Of a stretch of DNA of 64,000 nt, positions 17,563 to 25,776 are shown piece after piece. Source of the DNA: Thermococcus paralvinellae (GTDB lineage Archaea; Methanobacteriota_B; Thermococci; Thermococcales; Thermococcaceae); assembly GCF_000517445.1 (NCBI RefSeq), contig NZ_CP006965.1, forward strand, positions 1,464,681-1,528,680. Reading direction: 5' to 3'. The position numbers and the translations under genes are program-made. The notes beneath the pieces were generated by a model. The model was given only the letters and a program-made list of their open reading frames with translations, was not told the DNA's origin and ran no database searches. Every line of letters starts with the position of its first letter. The first letter of the stretch is position 1.

Positions 17563-17994
17563 TCAAAGAAGGCCTTCAATCAGCTTGTAATCCTCTTCCG
17601 GGATTTCTCTCATTGCCTTGCCCATCAGGTGGCCGCTCCAGCGCTTCTTGTTGGTGATGAACTTCAGCTTTGGAATGAGGGGCTTGAAGTCAAGTTCGCC
17701 GAGCTTTAGGGGCTTGATCTTAATCCTAAGTGGATAAGTCTCGTTGAGGTGAGGCGGGCTCTTGAAGATTCTGCTTGAGTCGGTGTAAGGCTCGCTAACG
17801 ACCTCAAAGATGCCGACGATTTTGGGTTCGAGAACTTCTTTGTTCTTCCTTTCCTGCTTGACGTAAAAGACGAGCCTGTCGCCAGGTTTAACCTTGGCGA
17901 TGGTGTTCTTGTGTCTCTTAGCCACGCCCCAGACGTTCTTCTTTTTGACAACCTCCCAGTTGTCGCGATTGGTGATGCAGAGCCAGTACTTCAT
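17563..17994 (-). CDS. EVE-domain protein
   Basis: 143 residues with the EVE (UPF0310, PUA-like) fold pattern: N-terminal '[23 protein letters not shown]', '[13 protein letters not shown]' and '[13 protein letters not shown]', then '[24 protein letters not shown]'. EVE proteins form an aromatic cage that binds modified bases in DNA or RNA and are often found with restriction systems. Here it is the last gene of the restriction operon, 15 bp after the transglutaminase-like gene, with GCGGTGG upstream. It may sense modified invader DNA, which is inference. Confidence 0.85.
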   Translation of the reverse strand: MKYWLCITNRDNWEVVKKKNVWGVAKRHKNTIAKVKPGDRLVFYVKQERKNKEVLEPKIVGIFEVVSEPYTDSSRIFKSPPHLNETYPLRIKIKPLKLGELDFKPLIPKLKFITNKKRWSGHLMGKAMREIPEEDYKLIEGLL

Positions 17995-18009
17995 TTCAAA
18001 CCACCGCTT

Positions 18010-19074
18010 TTACTGTTGTCTTTGATACACATATCTTTTGTGGATTACCACCACAAGGACTCCAGTGGGAATAATTATCAGAGCCCACAATATCACAGTT
18101 GTTACGTAATCAACTCCCAGTTCAAGCTTCGCATAAGTTGTGGAGCCAGCAATGACTTTTCCGGTGCTTTCTCCCTTCCAACATACGGGAAAAGAACATT
18201 TTTTGCCCACAATCTGGTATTCCTTCGGACCAAGTTTAAACTGAGTTGTCCCCTCTTTTCCAGTCTCATTAGCCACAACACGCCGGGGTGCATCATACCT
18301 TTCGGGGAACCTTTCCATAAGATAAGTGCTCAGCACCTCCACGGTTGCACCTGAAACAGGCTCGTTGCCTTTAACGACTTTAACAACAAGCGTTCCCCTT
18401 TCGATGTACTCGTCTGAGACATCTTCCTTGTGATCGGGATTTGCGAGATCATAAGCCTCGACATATGAGAAATTCTTAAGCTGGCCAAACTGCTTGGGAT
18501 TCACGATGACAGGATTCTTGGGATTGCTTGGGTCGAATATTATTTTATAATTTCCGACATAATACTCAGCCCAGCTGTGATCTTCTCCAGGGGCTCTTAC
18601 GATTCTCGCCTTAACTCCCTCTTGGTTCATTAGGTACACAAAGACCTTGGCGTACTCTTCACAGTTTGCGAGTTTTGAATGGAGAACCCACTGAGGGGGA
18701 ACGGGAAAAGAGTTAAAGGGTCTGAACAGGTGAAGTTCACCCTGATTATTATGATAAAAACCGTATCCAGCCAATAACTTCTCAATGAGCGACATATTCT
18801 CAGGTTGTACAAAGTAAGGATTCGCAAAGTTTTGCTGTTCCCACGAGTATATTCTCAAAGCAAGTTCGTTTGGGTTCGTTGTGTTTAGACCAATTTGATC
18901 GAGGACTTCACTCATTATTTTGTCTCCTCTGATAAATTTGTAAGCTTGTGGAATGGTGATAAGTACCAAAGATATGACCACATATGCCATAAGGGTTTTC
19001 ATGATCACTCTTGTGATTTTCTTCAGAGCATATTTAAGAGTGACTTTCCGGATGTCTGGCTCCTTTGAATCCAT
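18010..19074 (-). CDS. Membrane transglutaminase-like protein in defence operon
   Basis: 354 residues. One membrane helix near the N terminus (about 28-45, 'LMAYVVISLVLITI') and one at the C terminus (about 320-342, 'VTTVILWALIIIPTGVLVVVI') suggest an outside-facing body. The transglutaminase-like core shows the catalytic triad order Cys138 ('LANCEEYA'), His166 ('DHSWAEYY') and Asp181 ('IIFDPS'). After it comes a beta domain (about 225-310, 'GTLVVKVVKGNEPVSGATVEV') of carboxypeptidase-regulatory/Ig type. It overlaps the upstream coiled-coil membrane gene by 41 bp, so the two are probably partners. The role is not known. Confidence 0.78.
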   Translation of the reverse strand: MDSKEPDIRKVTLKYALKKITRVIMKTLMAYVVISLVLITIPQAYKFIRGDKIMSEVLDQIGLNTTNPNELALRIYSWEQQNFANPYFVQPENMSLIEKLLAGYGFYHNNQGELHLFRPFNSFPVPPQWVLHSKLANCEEYAKVFVYLMNQEGVKARIVRAPGEDHSWAEYYVGNYKIIFDPSNPKNPVIVNPKQFGQLKNFSYVEAYDLANPDHKEDVSDEYIERGTLVVKVVKGNEPVSGATVEVLSTYLMERFPERYDAPRRVVANETGKEGTTQFKLGPKEYQIVGKKCSFPVCWKGESTGKVIAGSTTYAKLELGVDYVTTVILWALIIIPTGVLVVVIHKRYVYQRQQ

Positions 19075-19570
19075 TTTTACGCTCTTCCCCCTTTTCTTTC
19101 TCCTCCTTTTCTTGTGGGGGCTTGTCTCTTCGTTTCTCGAAGGCGTAATACACGAGGCTGTTTAACAGCGTAACTCCAACAATTGATCCAAACGCTAATT
19201 CAACAGACCAAACTTTGATGTCATATATCTTCCTCTCAATATTCACAAGAGACATGTTAAGTTGCTGTATCTGCTGGTTGAGAATCGTTATATTCTGCTT
19301 TATTTGGATAAGCTCCAAGTTTGTGACGTTTACAGTTACATTCTCATAGAGGGTTTTGTAATAATCCCTTTCTCTGGTGACGTTTTCAAGAGTCTGATTC
19401 AGTCCCTGTAATTGTTGCTGAAGGAGAGATAAATTCGCTTCACACTCTGCAAGCTCATTGTTTGATGTCTGAGAGGTCTGTTGTGGAGAAGTTTGCGGGT
19501 CACCCGCCAAAACAAAGGATACAAAGAGGAGTAAAATCAAAAACGTCAGGGATACCATCCTTTTCTCCAT
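19034..19570 (-). CDS. Signal-peptide coiled-coil membrane protein
   Basis: 178 residues with four parts. A signal peptide ('MVSLTFLILLLFVSFVLAG') precedes an extracytoplasmic Gln/Asn-rich coiled coil (about 35-120, heptads such as 'LSLLQQQLQGLNQTLENV' with several N-x-S/T sites). A membrane helix follows (about 122-145) and then a highly charged cytoplasmic tail rich in Glu and Lys. Start ATG 19570 has GAGGTGATGGG. It lies 9 bp after the metallopeptidase gene and overlaps the transglutaminase-like gene. No family recognised; it looks like a surface sensor or scaffold. Confidence 0.72.
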   Translation of the reverse strand: MEKRMVSLTFLILLLFVSFVLAGDPQTSPQQTSQTSNNELAECEANLSLLQQQLQGLNQTLENVTRERDYYKTLYENVTVNVTNLELIQIKQNITILNQQIQQLNMSLVNIERKIYDIKVWSVELAFGSIVGVTLLNSLVYYAFEKRRDKPPQEKEEKEKGEERKNGFKGARHPESHS

Positions 19571-19579
19571 CCCATCACC

Positions 19580-19897
19580 TCATACCATTTTCCTGTGGAG
19601 TTTCATCATTACATTGTCTTCCAATTCTTTGGCCCTCTCCCTTGGAAATGCCTTTTCAACTTCCATCCAGAAGGCGGAGGAATGATACGTCGTCTCTGCC
19701 TTCAAGTGTGCAAGTTCATGGACGAGCACGTAAAGTATCTCTTCCTCCTCCAGCTTAAGGACCGAAGGGTCGAGGGTAATTGTGCCATACCTGAATGAAA
19801 CCCTGGCGATTGAGGTTTTCAATGGCCTAACCTTGACCTTCACGTCCCTCTGGCAGTCCAAAAGTTCTCTGGCACGCTCAAGCAGCTCCTCCAACAT
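19580..19897 (-). CDS. YgjP/SprT-like zinc metallopeptidase
   Basis: 105 residues starting at ATG 19897 (GAGGTGCGCAGGC upstream); the longer frame to 20017 only shadows hsdR. The zinc motif is H60-E61-L-A-H64 with a third ligand at H72 ('YHSSAFW'), the pattern of the YgjP (DUF45/COG1451) branch of SprT-like peptidases. The product is short compared with typical YgjP proteins. Genes of this family are often next to type I restriction hsdR genes, and here it overlaps hsdR's end by 20 bp. The substrate is unknown. Confidence 0.82.
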   Translation of the reverse strand: MLEELLERARELLDCQRDVKVKVRPLKTSIARVSFRYGTITLDPSVLKLEEEEILYVLVHELAHLKAETTYHSSAFWMEVEKAFPRERAKELEDNVMMKLHRKMV

Positions 19898-22800
19898 GCC
19901 TGCGCACCTCTGGAACAACGGATTCCTCCACGAGCCTGTCAATCTCCTTAGAAAGTTCCCGGTATTTCTCGAGGTCGTCCCCTGTAACGGCCTCCATAAT
20001 GTCCTCAAAGAGGGCACTTGAGAGTCTTCTAACCGTTCTCGGATTCAGCTTTCTGAGACGCTTGAGCTCCCTCTGGAACCTCTTAAGCTCAACGTTCTCA
20101 AGCCCCAGATAATTTGAGGCGTAGAACTTAACCGACTCAACGAGGGACTCCTGCCATGTTCTTCCTGCCTTCTTCTTTTCATACTCCTCGGCCTGCTCCT
20201 CAAGGAGCTTCACCTGCTTTGCAAGGGCCTTAAGGTCCATATTCCTGTTGAGCCACTCCTCAAGGAGACGGTTGAGCCTCTCAAGGATGGCCTTGTAAAC
20301 GGGGTCGTGGGCGTTGTCTTCCGCCTGATAATACAGCTTATAGAAGCGCGCAACAATCTCGAAGGACGCCTCTTTTCCAGAAAGCTCGCCGAGCCTCACC
20401 TTAACAAGCTCCCTCATCGGCCCGACTTCCATATGCTCGTGGACGAAGCGGAGCAAATCGTCCCAGAACTTGCTCTTTTTACCCGTGAATCCAACGAGGC
20501 GGACGAAGGCAGAGTAAACCGCACCAACCGCCACCATGTCGTCCATGTAAGCGAGCCTCGCCGGGTGTGCCCCAAGGGAGCGGTACATTGAAACAACTTC
20601 ACGCAAGTCGTTGAAGAGCCTCACGGCCCTTGGCTCGTTGCCCTTGAAGTCGAGTGCGATCGGTGCGAGTATATTACGAACCCTGTCCATCTCCCCCTCA
20701 AGCTCCTTCCACCTGCCCTGTTTCCGGAAGGCCTTGAGAACATCGACCTCGATACCAATCCTTGAGAGCTCTTCCTTAACGCTCTGGAGTTTGTCCTCGA
20801 ACTCCTTCACCTTCTCTTCAATGCTCCTCGCAAAGTTGCGCTGGAAGTCCTCAAGCACCTTGGGATCCTGCTTTGCCAGCATCTCGTAAATGCTCTTCAC
20901 GCGGATTACCGCGGGCAAGAGGCCAACGCCGTCCACCACCACCCCAGTCTCTTTGTTTGGGTAAGGCCGGTTCACCCTCGTGACCGCCTGAAGGAGCCTG
21001 TGCTCGAATATCGGCTTGTAAAGGTACATTACTCTTAGAATCGGCGCATCGAAGCCCGTTAGGAGCATGTCGGTAACGATGAGAACCTTGGGATAATCCT
21101 CCTCTTGGAACCGCTCAACGATGAGCCTGTTAATGGTGTCATAATCTTTCTTTTGGAATTCTCTTCTCGTCTTGAGCCACCTCTTGAACTCCTCGATTAC
21201 TTCGCTCGTCTCGTTGTGCTGGTAGGTCATGACGACCTCGGAAAGCCTTTCAGCGTTCTCGCAGAGCTCTCTGAAGTGCTCGGCAACCTCAACTTTCCCC
21301 TCCTTTTCGAGCTCCCTAACCCTGGAGCAGAAGTATTCCCTAAACGCCCTGTCGAGGGCTTTCTTGAAGTGCACGCAGGCCTCCCTGTTCACAGCAACAA
21401 CCATCGCCTTGAAGCTGAAACCCATTGTGTCGTCATAAATCCTCTTGGCGATGTATTCGGCAAAGCGCTCGATTTCCCTGGGGCTCTCAAGGAAGACCCT
21501 CGACTTTCTGAGCTCTTCGGCGAGTTCCCTTGAGCTCATCTTCAGGCCCTTCTTTCGGCCCATGAGGAAGGCCTCGACCTCCTCGGGGTCGTTGAGCTGG
21601 TAAGCATTGATGAACGCCTTGAGCTTGTTCTCGTCGAGGGCAATTGAGACGCCTTCCTCCTCGATGACCTCATGGGTTATGTCGAGGGTGAAGCCGTCCC
21701 TGATGGAGTCGCTTATGAAGTAAACGTCGAGGAAGTACTCGCCGTCTTTGGGGTAAGCGAACTCCTGGAAGGTGTTTCTGCTCCTCTTGAATATCGGCGT
21801 CCCCGTGAATCCGAAGAACATCGCCCTCGGGAAGAGAGCCCTCATAACCGCGGCAAGCCGGCCATACTGGGTTCTGTGGGCCTCGTCGATGAGGAAGAGG
21901 ACCTCAGGCTTTTTAACGGCCTTCTCGGCCTCGAACTTCTCCTCACCTTTGACTTTCCTCACCCTTACCAGGTCCTTGAACTTGCCGTACTGGAACTTCT
22001 GAATCGTTGTTATGTGCAAACCGGTGGGGATAACCCTTCCGGTTTCCTCGCTCTTCATCATCTCCTCGATGCGCTTCCTCAGTTCGGAGATGTTCTTTAT
22101 GACATCAAAGTGTTCCCTGAACTCCCTGTCCTCAACCGCCTCGAAAACACCGGAGTGTTGCTCCTTGAGGTCGGTCCTGTCCACGACGAAGAACACAACG
22201 GGGTTCCGCCCTTTGTACCTGTTGAGAAACCAGTTCGCCACGAAGAACATTATGAACGTCTTCCCGCTCCCCTGCCACTGCCAGACAAGGCCGTTCCTCT
22301 TCCCGTCGCTTTGGGAGAGGTATTCCTCGATTCTCTCGATAATCCTCTTCGTTGCCCTGTACTGGTTCCACCTCGCGATGACCTTAATCCTTTTCGCGCC
22401 CCTCTCGTTCTTCCTGAAGAAGAAGGTGTAATACCTTAACACGTCGAGGAGCCTTTCGGGGGAGAGGAGGTCGAAGACATCGGGCCTTTCCTCGTTCGGA
22501 TACCTCCACTCGAAGGCCGGGGCACCCCCGGATTCCCTCGGCATCGTGGGGGTGTAAAGCTGCTTATCACCGTATGCCACTCCAAGCTGGACGAATCGGA
22601 AGAGTGGCTTGGAATATCTCTCATACCTCCTTATCTGGGTTAAGGCCTCCTCTTCCGTGCCATGAACCTTCGACCACCTTCTCCAGTCGATGTCCTCAAG
22701 CTCGATGATGCCCTTGGCCTTCGCCTCGATGATGACGACTGGAATGCCGTTTATGAAGAGAGTAAAGTCGGGCTTGATGTTCTCGGGAAAGCCCGGATAC

Positions 22801-23201
22801 TTGGCTTCATGAAGGAAGAAAAAGACGTTGTTGGCTGGATTGTCGTAATCAATGAGAATAACCCTGTCGTGCCTGCCCAGGGACGTGAGCGGAAGACCGT
22901 ACTTGATGTATTCCAGCATCTCAACCTCGTCGGCCTTTTCGAGGTTGCCCCTTATCTCCTCCCAGACCTTCTCCTCTTCCTCCTCAGTCAGGTTGGCAAA
23001 GAAGCCCCTGTTGAGCTCGCGTATCTTCTCTTCAAGGACGTTCCAGAGAAGGAAGCTTCCGAGCGAGCCTTCAAGCCCGCTGTACTTTGAAACCATCTTG
23101 TGCTCCTCAATTCCAAACTTTTCATTGCCGTCCTCCCAGCCGATTCGGAGAAGATTCTCCTTTATCTCCCGATGAACGGCGGACTCAGGTATCAGAGCCA
23201 T
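19878..23201 (-). CDS. hsdR: Type I restriction endonuclease subunit R
   Basis: 1107-residue motor and nuclease subunit. An N-terminal PD-(D/E)xK-type nuclease region ('PDFTLFINGIPVVIIEAKAKG', about 150-170) is followed by superfamily 2 helicase motifs: Walker A 'QWQGSGKTFIM' (about 310), DEAH 'FLIDEAHRTQYG' (about 425), 'GFTGTPIF' (motif III) and 'LTGFDAPILRVMYL', with 'HRLLQAVTRVNRP' as motif VI. The long helical C terminus binds the methylase. Length and motif order are complete, so the enzyme should work. Start ATG 23201 has GAGGTGAAAGG. It overlaps the small NTase-like gene and the peptidase gene. Confidence 0.93.
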   Translation of the reverse strand: MALIPESAVHREIKENLLRIGWEDGNEKFGIEEHKMVSKYSGLEGSLGSFLLWNVLEEKIRELNRGFFANLTEEEEEKVWEEIRGNLEKADEVEMLEYIKYGLPLTSLGRHDRVILIDYDNPANNVFFFLHEAKYPGFPENIKPDFTLFINGIPVVIIEAKAKGIIELEDIDWRRWSKVHGTEEEALTQIRRYERYSKPLFRFVQLGVAYGDKQLYTPTMPRESGGAPAFEWRYPNEERPDVFDLLSPERLLDVLRYYTFFFRKNERGAKRIKVIARWNQYRATKRIIERIEEYLSQSDGKRNGLVWQWQGSGKTFIMFFVANWFLNRYKGRNPVVFFVVDRTDLKEQHSGVFEAVEDREFREHFDVIKNISELRKRIEEMMKSEETGRVIPTGLHITTIQKFQYGKFKDLVRVRKVKGEEKFEAEKAVKKPEVLFLIDEAHRTQYGRLAAVMRALFPRAMFFGFTGTPIFKRSRNTFQEFAYPKDGEYFLDVYFISDSIRDGFTLDITHEVIEEEGVSIALDENKLKAFINAYQLNDPEEVEAFLMGRKKGLKMSSRELAEELRKSRVFLESPREIERFAEYIAKRIYDDTMGFSFKAMVVAVNREACVHFKKALDRAFREYFCSRVRELEKEGKVEVAEHFRELCENAERLSEVVMTYQHNETSEVIEEFKRWLKTRREFQKKDYDTINRLIVERFQEEDYPKVLIVTDMLLTGFDAPILRVMYLYKPIFEHRLLQAVTRVNRPYPNKETGVVVDGVGLLPAVIRVKSIYEMLAKQDPKVLEDFQRNFARSIEEKVKEFEDKLQSVKEELSRIGIEVDVLKAFRKQGRWKELEGEMDRVRNILAPIALDFKGNEPRAVRLFNDLREVVSMYRSLGAHPARLAYMDDMVAVGAVYSAFVRLVGFTGKKSKFWDDLLRFVHEHMEVGPMRELVKVRLGELSGKEASFEIVARFYKLYYQAEDNAHDPVYKAILERLNRLLEEWLNRNMDLKALAKQVKLLEEQAEEYEKKKAGRTWQESLVESVKFYASNYLGLENVELKRFQRELKRLRKLNPRTVRRLSSALFEDIMEAVTGDDLEKYRELSKEIDRLVEESVVPEVRRHVGGAA

Positions 23202-23394
23202 ACCCTTTCACCTCTGATCCAGATAACAACTCCTCAAGGGAACTAATAAACTTATCCAGACCTGAACTCCTCAGGCCCTTCAAAGCGAGGTTTCCGCTCC
23301 CGATGGGGTAAAGGCGAATCACCTCCGAGCCCATGAGCCGGGCCTTCTCATCGAGCAGGGCAAACTCTTCAAGCAGTCTCTCCCTTGTTATCAT
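23185..23394 (-). CDS. Shortened nucleotidyltransferase-like protein (probable remnant)
   Basis: 69 residues from ATG 23394, which overlaps the end of the winged-helix gene by 26 bp. The segment 'IRLYPIGSGNLALKGLRSS' resembles the glycine-rich strand-turn of nucleotidyltransferase-fold (DUF6036/MNT-like) proteins. The catalytic Asp-x-Asp that should follow ('KDID'-like) is missing, and the frame jumps to 'LDKFISSLEELLSG'. The usual family length is about 180 or more, so an internal in-frame deletion is likely. Paired with a winged-helix regulator, such genes form toxin-antitoxin-like modules. Whether the short form is functional is unknown. Confidence 0.5.
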   Translation of the reverse strand: MITRERLLEEFALLDEKARLMGSEVIRLYPIGSGNLALKGLRSSGLDKFISSLEELLSGSEVKGYGSDT

Positions 23395-24316
23395 CGCGGG
23401 AACCTCCAAAGTATTGACGGCAGAGCTCTTCGACCTCCTCGCGAGAGGGGAACGGATACGGCTTATCCACACCGCTGAGGTATTCAAGCAGTTCCCCAAC
23501 GATATCGGAGACATCGAATTTGGCCGCGAGCCTCTTGAGTTTGCGCTCATCAAAGCCCTTTCCCCTGAGGAGAACGATGGAGTAAAGCAGTCCCCTCGCG
23601 TCCCGGCCAAGCTTCAACGCATGAACGATGACCTCTTCGAGGCTGAGCTTTTGCCCGGGCCAGTAATAATGATAAACCCCCGATGAGATTAGCGGTAGCC
23701 CAAAGTCCGCGAACCGAGCCAGACCGGTGAGCTGAAACTCGCCGACGCTTTTTCCTTTAAAGGAGCTTGTGGCAAGGATCAGCTCTTCAACACCACTCCA
23801 GACGACGGAGGCGTTTGGGTCGAGTTCTTTCGCCTTAATCGAGTTCTGGAGGTAAAAGTATTCATCCGCGAAGGCCTTGAAGGGGGCAAAGCGCTCGCTT
23901 ACGAAGTAACCCTCCTTTTTCCTTCCCACAACCAGCGGTTCCATGAGCCCGTTGAGAACCCTGTGAAGCGTTGCCCTGCTCACGTTGGCCTTCAGCTGAA
24001 TGAGCCAAAGGGGCTGAGGTTTTTCAACTTCGAGGGTCGAAAGGACTTTGAGACGGCTTCCGGTTAGAATGTCCTCCATTTTGACGTGGGGGTACTCCAG
24101 CTTTATGCTTCTGAGGAGGTGGTTCACCCTGTTCTCAGCGGGCTTAACAACCATCGGCTTCTTCCCTTCAAGCTCGACGAGACCCTTCCCCTCAAGGGAG
24201 TGCAGGAGGGCGGAGAGCGTGCCCTTCGAGAGGCTGAGCTTATTGGCTAACTCGGTCATTGTGATTGGTTCTTCAATTGAGAGGAGGACCCTAAGCTCGG
24301 CCTTCGTGAGTGTCAT
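23369..24316 (-). CDS. Two-domain winged-helix regulator within the restriction locus
   Basis: 315 residues. It has an MarR-like winged helix at about 1-60 ('ITMTELANKLSLSKGTLSALLHSLEGKGLVEL'), a second helix-turn-helix at about 85-140 ('ANVSRATLHRVLNGLMEP') and a C-terminal domain ending 'EEVEELCRQYFGG' that I do not recognise. AbiEi-like or TA-associated archaeal regulators have a comparable layout. A TATA box and a flanking inverted repeat lie directly upstream, so it probably has its own promoter and represses itself. It sits between hsdS and hsdR and overlaps the shortened NTase-like gene. Confidence 0.72.
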   Translation of the reverse strand: MTLTKAELRVLLSIEEPITMTELANKLSLSKGTLSALLHSLEGKGLVELEGKKPMVVKPAENRVNHLLRSIKLEYPHVKMEDILTGSRLKVLSTLEVEKPQPLWLIQLKANVSRATLHRVLNGLMEPLVVGRKKEGYFVSERFAPFKAFADEYFYLQNSIKAKELDPNASVVWSGVEELILATSSFKGKSVGEFQLTGLARFADFGLPLISSGVYHYYWPGQKLSLEEVIVHALKLGRDARGLLYSIVLLRGKGFDERKLKRLAAKFDVSDIVGELLEYLSGVDKPYPFPSREEVEELCRQYFGGSRDDNKGETA

Positions 24317-24365
24317 GTCTCAAACTTCCGAACGATTTTATAAAAATGTTTGGGTTTTTGAGACA
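24316..24365 (-). promoter_or_regulatory. Leaderless promoter with flanking inverted repeat (operator)
   Basis: On the minus strand, a TATA box TTTATAAAA (about 24336-24346) lies about 22 bp before the ATG of the winged-helix gene, so transcription should begin at or next to the start codon. A 9-bp inverted repeat, TGTCTCAAA (24316-24324) and TTTGAGACA (24357-24365), brackets the TATA box and overlaps the start. This is the right place for an autorepressor. Confidence 0.6.
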
Positions 24366-24432
24366 GGACAATGTATTAATATTCCACGCTGAAACATTAA
24401 AGGAATGAAGGTGGGGGTTGCCCGCCCGACCT

Positions 24433-25776
24433 TCACCTCACCCTCACCTCGCCGGTGAGGAGCTTCTCCATGACGGCCCTCTTCATGCGTTCGAGCTTCT
24501 CCCGCTTTTCCCTCTTTGCCTCGATGGCCCCGTCGATGGTTCTGAGGATTTCGGCGATTTTCTTCTGCTCTTCGATGGGGGGGAGGGGGATTTTGAGTTT
24601 CATGAATTTATTTGGGTTAATTCTTTGTCTGCTGGGAGTACTTCCTGTTACAACCTGTTGGGAAATCTGGATGAAGTATTTGTCTTGAAGTGCATAATAA
24701 AGGAATTCAGACTTTAAATTTCTGACTGGTTTCAGAGGTATAAACTCTGTTGAGGATATTTTTTTGTAGTCGCTCTCTCCAGTAACAAGCCATATTTTTG
24801 GTATCCTTGGGTTAAGCTTTCCGAAAAGAACAACTCCCACATCTATAACAAATTTTGTGCTTTTTATAGAACTTCCTTTCACGATTTCAGGTTTTCCTGT
24901 TTCGTGAAATGCTGGAATGCTGTAAAGTTCAAATAACTCGTTCGGGAGCTTCTGTGGATCAATTGACTTTTTTATTCTCTCGGCGACTTCTCCAAGTTCA
25001 ACAACCTCCCACTCCTCCGGGATCTCGACCTTCCGCCCGTTCAGCTCGACGGTCTTGAAGCGGGTGTGGTTTATGCCCCTCGTTAAAAGCGTCTCCATCG
25101 TCCCCTTCTTGAGCCTCTCCAGCTTGGCGATGCTCTCCTCGATTGCCTGAATCGCCTCGTCAATCGAGCGGAGCACCCCGGCGATTTTCTTCTGCTCTTC
25201 GAGGGGTGGGAGAACCACTTTTACAGTTTTAACCAGATCGTGGTTAAGATGTTGTACATTAAGACCTTGAGAGAATGCTTTCATTATTGTCCTCACTGTG
25301 CCCCAAGAGAGCCAGTAAAAGAGGAAATGACTGTTGATATTCTCCTTGTCAAAGATTAATTTGGTGAGATCCATTGAGAATACTGCAATCCCATCCTCTG
25401 GAATAAGGTCGGAAGTTATAATCAGTGGGGCTCCGATGATAAATCCCTTTGTCATGTCTGTATTCGCGATTAAAATGTCTCCAGGGGAAAGGATGAATCT
25501 CTCTTTAACTTGAACAGACTCCTTAAGGTATATCCTTTCCGCAGTTCGCTTTACTCCACCCTCCTTCTCAAGGTCATTTATCGTGATGAACCTCTTTGAG
25601 GTTCTTGTCTCTGAAAGATCTGCCCTCCGATATGAGTACCCCCTCTGAAACTTTGCAATCTCTCCAAGCTCAACAACCTCCCACTCCTCAGGAATCCTCA
25701 CCTTCCTGCCGTTCAGCTCGACCTCCTTGAGCCTCGTCTCCCTGTAAAACTGGAAAGCTGGGAGGGCCTCACTCAT
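24433..25776 (-). CDS. hsdS: Type I restriction-modification specificity subunit S
   Basis: 447 residues with two target recognition domains separated by conserved helical spacers. Each half begins with a near-identical module (ELNGRKV.IPEEWEVVELGE at about residues 20 and 246) and ends with 'LPP(L/I)EEQKKIA..LR.IDxAI' coiled-coil spacers (about 190-230 and 400-440). The recognition domains differ, as needed for a bipartite asymmetric site. The start ATG 25776 overlaps the end of hsdM by 8 bp. It determines both methylation and cutting specificity. The recognition sequence cannot be predicted by reading. Confidence 0.92.
   Translation of the reverse strand: MSEALPAFQFYRETRLKEVELNGRKVRIPEEWEVVELGEIAKFQRGYSYRRADLSETRTSKRFITINDLEKEGGVKRTAERIYLKESVQVKERFILSPGDILIANTDMTKGFIIGAPLIITSDLIPEDGIAVFSMDLTKLIFDKENINSHFLFYWLSWGTVRTIMKAFSQGLNVQHLNHDLVKTVKVVLPPLEEQKKIAGVLRSIDEAIQAIEESIAKLERLKKGTMETLLTRGINHTRFKTVELNGRKVEIPEEWEVVELGEVAERIKKSIDPQKLPNELFELYSIPAFHETGKPEIVKGSSIKSTKFVIDVGVVLFGKLNPRIPKIWLVTGESDYKKISSTEFIPLKPVRNLKSEFLYYALQDKYFIQISQQVVTGSTPSRQRINPNKFMKLKIPLPPIEEQKKIAEILRTIDGAIEAKREKREKLERMKRAVMEKLLTGEVRVR
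24990..25050. repeat. hsdS internal direct repeat, distal copy
   Basis: 61 bp matching 25662-25722 with about eight differences; encodes the conserved module before the second recognition domain. Such repeats allow recombination that swaps recognition domains. Confidence 0.7.
25662..25722. repeat. hsdS internal direct repeat, proximal copy
   Basis: Partner of 24990-25050, 672 bp away, encoding the same module before the first recognition domain. Confidence 0.7.

Noticed and set aside
17419-17709. Plus-strand 96-codon frame over palindrome copy 2
   Set aside because: Its second part is antisense to the EVE gene and its first part follows the repeat; no coding character.
21672-22439. 255-codon plus-strand frame opposite hsdR
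   Set aside because: Long antisense frames are expected opposite GC-rich genes; the hsdR frame has clear helicase motifs while this one has none.
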